A stretch of DNA of 10,398 nucleotides from Ruminococcaceae bacterium UBA1244. Lineage in GTDB: Bacteria > Bacillota > Clostridia > Oscillospirales > Acutalibacteraceae. Made by a program: the position numbers and the translations under genes. Below, in pieces: positions 6,619-10,398 of the stretch (position 1 is its first letter; every line of letters begins with the position of its first letter). The notes beneath the pieces were generated by a model that did not search any database, had not been told where the DNA came from, and saw only the letters and a program-made list of their open reading frames with translations. The stretch covers positions 1 to 10,398 of the forward strand of contig DBWG01000102.1 of the NCBI GenBank assembly GCA_002308635.1. Direction: 5' to 3'.

Positions 6619-6648
6619 TATATGAGAACATATCCGGAGGTAGTTATT

Positions 6649-7635
6649 ATGGTGATAAAAAACAGAACATTCAAACGTGCACTCGCTCTCGCACTTGCGG
6701 CAGTAATAGGAACATTTTCTCTCACCTCATGTAAAAAAGATGATGACGATAATGACAAAAAAAGCAGTACCGCCGAAATAAGCAGCATCGCTCAGGACGG
6801 CGGCGGTCTGGTGCTTTCGATCGGCGATAAATCTGAGAGCAGCAGCATAGACCTTAGTATCACAAAGGTGTACACCTCCGAAGCATTTACAGTTGACAAA
6901 AAAGAGCTTAAACCGGAAAAACACAAAATTTTTGTTGTTGCTGAGGTCGATGTATATAATAAAACTTCAAATATTATTGAGTTCGACTGCACTCAGTCTA
7001 TCACTCCTTCCATCGATAACAAGGTGATCGATCTTAAAGAGTGGATAAGCTTTTTCCCGAACACCCTCGATGGCATGGATAATATGCTCAACAGGCTCTA
7101 TACTAAAGTCCTGCCTGAAAATACATCCTCCGGATTTATTGCGTTTGAAGCTCCCGAAGATTTCAAATACTGCGAGTTCAGCTTCTGCAGCTCCAACAAG
7201 CTCAACAATGTATTCCGATTTATCAATCCAAAACAGGCAGATTCTCCTGACAAGGAGCTTAATGCCATTGCTTCGGCAGATACAAACGAAATGTCTCTGA
7301 TTGCCCTGAAAGCAGTACATCTTATTGAATATGAAGATCTTCCGCAGATAGAATATAACCAGCGTTATGTCCGTGTGACTGCTGCGGTAAAAAATAATAC
7401 CGATAAACTGAGAGATTCATATATCTACGGATTCAAAGCCGTTTGCGGTGGAAAGGTTATCAAACCTCTTGAAGTAAATGAAGAAAAGACCTTCAGGCTT
7501 CCACCGAAAAACTACTCTGTCTATACCCTGACATTTTTGCTGCCGACAAGCGAATATACATTTGATCTCGTATATACGGACCTTATCAACGACAGTTCCG
7601 CATCCGTTGAGCTTGAAACCTGGAAAACAGAATAA
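6649..7635 (+). CDS. Lipoprotein with two probable beta-sandwich domains (DUF4352-like)
   Basis: This is a 328-aa exported lipoprotein of unknown function. The N-terminus is a basic segment plus an Ala/Leu helix ending in the lipobox LTSC with lipidated Cys28, then an Asp/Lys-rich tether (about 29-38). Two similar halves follow, about 65-192 and 215-325. Each has a strand pattern like VVAEVDVYNKTSN or VRVTAAVKNNTDK, followed by later hydrophobic strands, reminiscent of DUF4352-type extracellular immunoglobulin-like domains. I choose ATG 6649 because GGAGGT (6636-6641) is 7 nt upstream; the in-frame ATG at 6622 lies next to the -10 and probably before the transcript start. It has its own promoter and terminator. 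The family assignment is from pattern only. Possible roles include a binding protein or surface stress protein, but nothing in the context identifies a ligand. Confidence 0.85.
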   Translation: MVIKNRTFKRALALALAAVIGTFSLTSCKKDDDDNDKKSSTAEISSIAQDGGGLVLSIGDKSESSSIDLSITKVYTSEAFTVDKKELKPEKHKIFVVAEVDVYNKTSNIIEFDCTQSITPSIDNKVIDLKEWISFFPNTLDGMDNMLNRLYTKVLPENTSSGFIAFEAPEDFKYCEFSFCSSNKLNNVFRFINPKQADSPDKELNAIASADTNEMSLIALKAVHLIEYEDLPQIEYNQRYVRVTAAVKNNTDKLRDSYIYGFKAVCGGKVIKPLEVNEEKTFRLPPKNYSVYTLTFLLPTSEYTFDLVYTDLINDSSASVELETWKTE

Positions 7636-7639
7636 ATAA

Positions 7640-7675
7640 AAAAGCACATTCTCCAAAAAAGGAGAGTGTGCTTTT
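7640..7675. terminator. Bidirectional terminator between convergent genes
   Basis: A 15-bp stem pairs 7640-7654 (AAAAGCACATTCTCC) with 7661-7675, with one G-U pair and an A6 loop. T-rich sequence follows on the + strand and, by symmetry, on the - strand. It lies between the ends of the lipoprotein gene (+) and the 5S/OadA-type gene (-), and should stop transcription from both sides. Confidence 0.93.
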
Positions 7676-7685
7676 ATTTATGTCA

Positions 7686-9095
7686 TCATACGGGATGGAC
7701 TTTGTTTTTTAGGTCTGCGGACGGATTTATGCCGATCTTTGCGTCTCTGCGGGCTTTGAAAAACTTCGGCGCTACCTGCGGGAACTGTGCATAGGTCAGA
7801 ACATCCTCTTCCTGCTCTATCCATTCAGGTATCTCTGCACGGAGCTTTTCAAGCTCAGGTTCAAGAAGGTCAGCCGGACGGCAGATAACGGGCTTTTCGT
7901 CACCGATGATCTTTTTCCTGAATACGGGGTCGATCGGTACGGGAGTTGTGCCGTATTTTCCGGCAACAAGATCTTTGAACTGTCCGCTGCAATTTTTATA
8001 CTCGCCGAAAAGGACATTGAATACAGCCTGTGTACCAACGATCTGTGATGTAGGCGTTACAAGAGGCGGATATCCTGCATCTTTTCTAACCTTCGGAACT
8101 TCTTCAAGCACTTCGGTGAGCTTGTCAGCCTTGCCTGCATCCTTGAGCTGTTTGAGAAGGTTGGAGAGCATTCCGCCGGGAACCTGATAGATAAGTGCCT
8201 TTGCGTCCGCCGCAAGCATCTTGGGATCAAGAAGTCCGCTCTTGATGTATTTTTCACGCAGTCCCATGAAGTATTCCCTGATCTCTGCAAGCTTTACGAG
8301 GTCAAGTCCGGTATCATACTGCGTACCCTGAAGAGCGGCTACCATCGACTCTGTAGGAGCGTGTGAGGTGCCGTTTGCAAGAGGAGACATAGCTGTGTCT
8401 ATCCTGTCGCAGCCTGATTCTATCGCCTTCATAAGACACATTGAAGCAAGTCCTGATGTATAGTGTGTGTGGAGCTGTACGGGTATCTTTACAGCCTTTT
8501 TGACAGCTTCAACAAGCTCTGCTGTATAGTACGGAGTGAGGAGCGCAGCCATATCCTTGATGCAGATAGAATCCGCACCTGCTGCCTCTATGCGCTTTGC
8601 ATAATCGACATAATACTGTGTTGTAAATATCGGGCCTGTGGTATAGCTCATTGCGACCTGAGCCTCGACATTCGGATTCTCTTTTTTTGCAGCCTTTGTT
8701 GCGTTGATAGCTGTCTGGAGATTTTTTATATCGTTGAGTGCATCGAAGATACGGATAACATCTATACCGTTTGCGACTGAGCGCTGTACGAAATATTCAA
8801 GAACATCGTCGGCATAGTGACGATAGCCGAGCATATTCTGTCCCCTGAAAAGCATCTGGAGCTTTGTTTTCGGGCAGTTCTTTCTGATGACTCTCAGTCT
8901 TTCCCACGGGTCTTCGTTAAGGAAGCGGATGCAGGAATCGAATGTTGCTCCGCCCCAGCATTCGAGGGAATAAAAGCCTATCTCGTCAAGCTTCGGAAGT
9001 ATCGGAAGCATATCGGAAAGCGGCATTCTCGTTGCTATGAGCGACTGGTGAGCGTCACGAAGGATAGTTTCGGTGATCTGGATTTTCTTTGCCAT
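7686..9095 (-). CDS. OadA / transcarboxylase 5S-type carboxyltransferase subunit
   Basis: This 469-aa cytoplasmic enzyme transfers CO2 between carboxybiotin and pyruvate (forming oxaloacetate) or the reverse. Residues about 1-270 form the HMGL-like TIM barrel: ETILRDAHQS with metal ligand Asp14, LECWGGATFDSC 45-54 area, RGQN 84-87, IKDMAALLTP with predicted carbamylated Lys180, and LHTHYTSG with metal ligands His209 and His211. The PYC/OADA conserved domain fills about 290-460. Classical OadA carries a biotin domain at its C-terminus; here the protein ends without one, and a separate biotin carrier is encoded 28 nt upstream. This resembles the 5S subunit of transcarboxylase. ATG 9095 is preceded by AAAGGGG with 10-nt spacing. 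The gene is last in a minus-strand operon ending at the bidirectional terminator. Databases often label such genes oxaloacetate decarboxylase alpha; whether it decarboxylates depends on OadB, not seen here. Confidence 0.93.
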   Translation of the reverse strand: MAKKIQITETILRDAHQSLIATRMPLSDMLPILPKLDEIGFYSLECWGGATFDSCIRFLNEDPWERLRVIRKNCPKTKLQMLFRGQNMLGYRHYADDVLEYFVQRSVANGIDVIRIFDALNDIKNLQTAINATKAAKKENPNVEAQVAMSYTTGPIFTTQYYVDYAKRIEAAGADSICIKDMAALLTPYYTAELVEAVKKAVKIPVQLHTHYTSGLASMCLMKAIESGCDRIDTAMSPLANGTSHAPTESMVAALQGTQYDTGLDLVKLAEIREYFMGLREKYIKSGLLDPKMLAADAKALIYQVPGGMLSNLLKQLKDAGKADKLTEVLEEVPKVRKDAGYPPLVTPTSQIVGTQAVFNVLFGEYKNCSGQFKDLVAGKYGTTPVPIDPVFRKKIIGDEKPVICRPADLLEPELEKLRAEIPEWIEQEEDVLTYAQFPQVAPKFFKARRDAKIGINPSADLKNKVHPV

Positions 9096-9123
9096 AGTGA
9101 TCTGTCCCCTTTCGTGAAGCAGC

Positions 9124-9483
9124 TCAGTTCAAAGTAACAAGAACTGCGCCCGTATCTACTGATTCGCCCTTGCTTACTGCAACAGAAGCAACAACACCGT
9201 CACGTCCGGCCTTGATCTCGTTCTCCATCTTCATAGCTTCAAGGATAACAAGGACATCGCCGGATTTTACTGACTGGCCTGCCTTTACAGGAACGTCAAG
9301 GATAGTTCCGGGCATCGGCGCCTTTACAGGTTCACCGCCTGCTGCTGCGGGAGCGGCCTTCGGAGCGGGAGCTGCCTTTGGTGCGGGAGCGGCTGCCGGA
9401 GCGGAAGGAGCTGCAGAACCGTCTGCCTCCTCTACCTGAACGTCATATACAACACCGTTTACGGTTATCTTCAAATTTTTCAT
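9124..9483 (-). CDS. Biotin carboxyl carrier protein (transcarboxylase 1.3S / decarboxylase gamma type)
   Basis: This is a small 119-aa carrier that shuttles the carboxyl group on biotin between the two carboxyltransferases encoded either side of it. A short N-terminal segment (1-20) is followed by a flexible Ala/Pro linker (about 24-50, with repeated APAPKA units). The biotinyl domain spans about 51-119, with EAMKM at 82-86 and predicted biotinylated Lys85. The length matches free biotin subunits such as 1.3S and MmdC. It lies 27 nt after the upstream carboxyltransferase and 28 nt before the 5S/OadA-type gene. ATG 9483 has GGAA at 8 nt and AAAGGA further upstream. A biotin ligase must be encoded elsewhere. 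Confidence is high for the family; pairing with both neighbours is inferred from gene order. Confidence 0.95.
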   Translation of the reverse strand: MKNLKITVNGVVYDVQVEEADGSAAPSAPAAAPAPKAAPAPKAAPAAAGGEPVKAPMPGTILDVPVKAGQSVKSGDVLVILEAMKMENEIKAGRDGVVASVAVSKGESVDTGAVLVTLN

Positions 9484-9510
9484 AGTTAAAATTCCATTCC
9501 TTTCGATTTA

Positions 9511-10398
9511 TCAGATATAGAGGTTGCTGTGTTTCTTGGGCAGAGTAGTAACCCTCTTGCTGCAGAGCATTTCAAGAGACGAAACTATTCTTGCTCTTGT
9601 TTCTCCGGCTGTGATAACATCGTCAACATAACCGTTTTCTGCTGCCTTCATAGCGGTGAGTTCTTTTTCCTTAAATTCCCTGATAACTGCTGCCCTGTCA
9701 TTCTGCGGATCTTTTGAGCCTTTGAGCTTTCCGCCGAGATCATCTCCGAGCATTACGACTGCAGCTGCTTCGGGACTAAGAGCAGAAACCGAAGCACCCG
9801 TCCATGCAAAGGTCATATCTGCTGCTGCGCCTGTTCCTGCTGCTGCGATATAAACAGCGCCGAAAGCATCGCCGGTAATAAGTGTTATCTTGGCTGTAGT
9901 AGCTTCGGCATAAGCGGAGGTAAGCTTTGCAGCGCCCTTTATGCAGCCGAATTTTTCCGCATCGACAAATGTCACAACAGGCATACTGAAAGCATCGCAG
10001 AGTCTGACGAATCTTGCAGCCTTTGAGCAGGCTTTGCAGTCAAGTTCTTTTCCGTCGAGAGCGACAAGTCCGACTGTTGTTCCGTTTATTGTTGCGAGAG
10101 CAGTTTTTGAACCGCTGCCGAAATCTGCCTGAAGCTCGATAAGGCTGTCCTCATCGGCTGCTGAAAATGCCGCCTGTGAAGCGGTCATATTATCTTTTGT
10201 TTCTTCCGCTGCCGAAATGCTGTCATAAGCAACGCAGGCTGTCGCAAGGTTATTTGACGGCAATATGGAAACGAGCTTTCTTGTTTTTTGGATAGCGTCA
10301 TCCTCGTCATCTGCGGAAATATGGGCAATGCCCTTCTTTTTGTTTTCCTCAGCCGAAGAATCCATTCCGCTGGTCTCAAGTGAGAGCTGTGCATCGGC
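9511..10398 (-). CDS. Acyl-CoA carboxyltransferase (MmdA / 12S-type), C-terminal part; 5' end outside window
   Basis: The visible 295 residues are the C-terminal half of a crotonase-fold carboxyltransferase, the subunit moving CO2 between carboxybiotin and an acyl-CoA such as propionyl- or methylmalonyl-CoA. The frame stays open to the window edge with no stop; the residues just before the internal Met at 10365 (LETSG) look like the family's SG motif after the N-domain, so 10365 is not the true start. Family landmarks: LPSNN, IELQADFG, INGTTVGLVA, CSKAARFVRLCDAFSMPVVTFVDA, AYAEATTAKITLI, NGYVDDVI and the tail KKHSNLYI. The usual PGF-type loop and GGAY-type motif are replaced by KFGCIKGAAKL and FGAVYIAAA, and the linker is short and acidic. 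So the biotin-side active site appears divergent. It is the upstream gene of the split carboxyltransferase operon; a promoter would lie outside the window. Confidence 0.82.
   Translation of the reverse strand, partial: ADAQLSLETSGMDSSAEENKKKGIAHISADDEDDAIQKTRKLVSILPSNNLATACVAYDSISAAEETKDNMTASQAAFSAADEDSLIELQADFGSGSKTALATINGTTVGLVALDGKELDCKACSKAARFVRLCDAFSMPVVTFVDAEKFGCIKGAAKLTSAYAEATTAKITLITGDAFGAVYIAAAGTGAAADMTFAWTGASVSALSPEAAAVVMLGDDLGGKLKGSKDPQNDRAAVIREFKEKELTAMKAAENGYVDDVITAGETRARIVSSLEMLCSKRVTTLPKKHSNLYI

Noticed and set aside
6622..6624. ATG at 6622 as the lipoprotein start
   Set aside because: It lies 4 nt after the -10 hexamer and before the expected transcript start. ATG 6649 has GGAGGT at 7 nt and gives a normal signal peptide.
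8463..9137. Plus-strand open frames across the 5S/OadA-type gene
   Set aside because: They lie opposite a well-conserved minus-strand enzyme and encode low-complexity Cys-rich products with no domain.

Overview
The window looks like a chromosomal segment of a Gram-positive, moderate-GC Clostridia bacterium, most likely a Ruminococcus-type Oscillospiraceae. This is inferred from the strong Shine-Dalgarno sequences, consensus sigma-A promoters, a cytoplasmic GH13 enzyme, a LytTR/DUF3021 pair and a split biotin-dependent carboxyltransferase cluster. Species identity cannot be proven from the sequence alone. I see no tRNA, rRNA, CRISPR array or transposase gene.

Left part (1-3481, + strand). hflX, a ribosome-associated GTPase gene, has its own extended -10 promoter. 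It is followed by a monocistronic GH13 neopullulanase/maltogenic-amylase-like gene with a perfect TTGACA-N17-TATAAT promoter and a strong intrinsic terminator.

Centre (3482-6319, + strand). A tight four-gene operon encodes a free-standing LytTR DNA-binding protein (TTG start), a four-helix DUF3021 membrane protein, an ABC ATPase and an ABC-2 permease. The last two junctions overlap by 20 and 4 nt. The pattern suggests a regulator, a membrane partner that may control it, and an exporter. The promoter lacks a good -35, as expected for an activator-dependent promoter, and two boxes repeated at a 40-nt interval lie upstream.

Intergenic block (6320-6648). This stretch without a supported gene is rich in inverted repeats: a 10-bp inverted repeat encloses about 200 nt with several nested hairpins. 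It could be a structured RNA or a dispersed palindromic repeat. It is followed by a tandem 11-nt repeat and a good promoter for a lipoprotein gene (6649-7635) with two probable beta-sandwich domains. That gene ends at a bidirectional terminator.

Right part (7686-10398, - strand). Three genes read leftward: a carboxyltransferase of the MmdA/12S type (5' end outside the window), a free biotin carrier protein (1.3S type) and an OadA/5S-type carboxyltransferase without its own biotin domain. Together they would move a carboxyl group between an acyl-CoA or similar donor and pyruvate/oxaloacetate through biotin on the carrier. The order 12S-1.3S-5S matches the subunit set of transcarboxylase. A membrane decarboxylase (OadB) could exist outside the window, so a sodium-pump decarboxylase role is not excluded.
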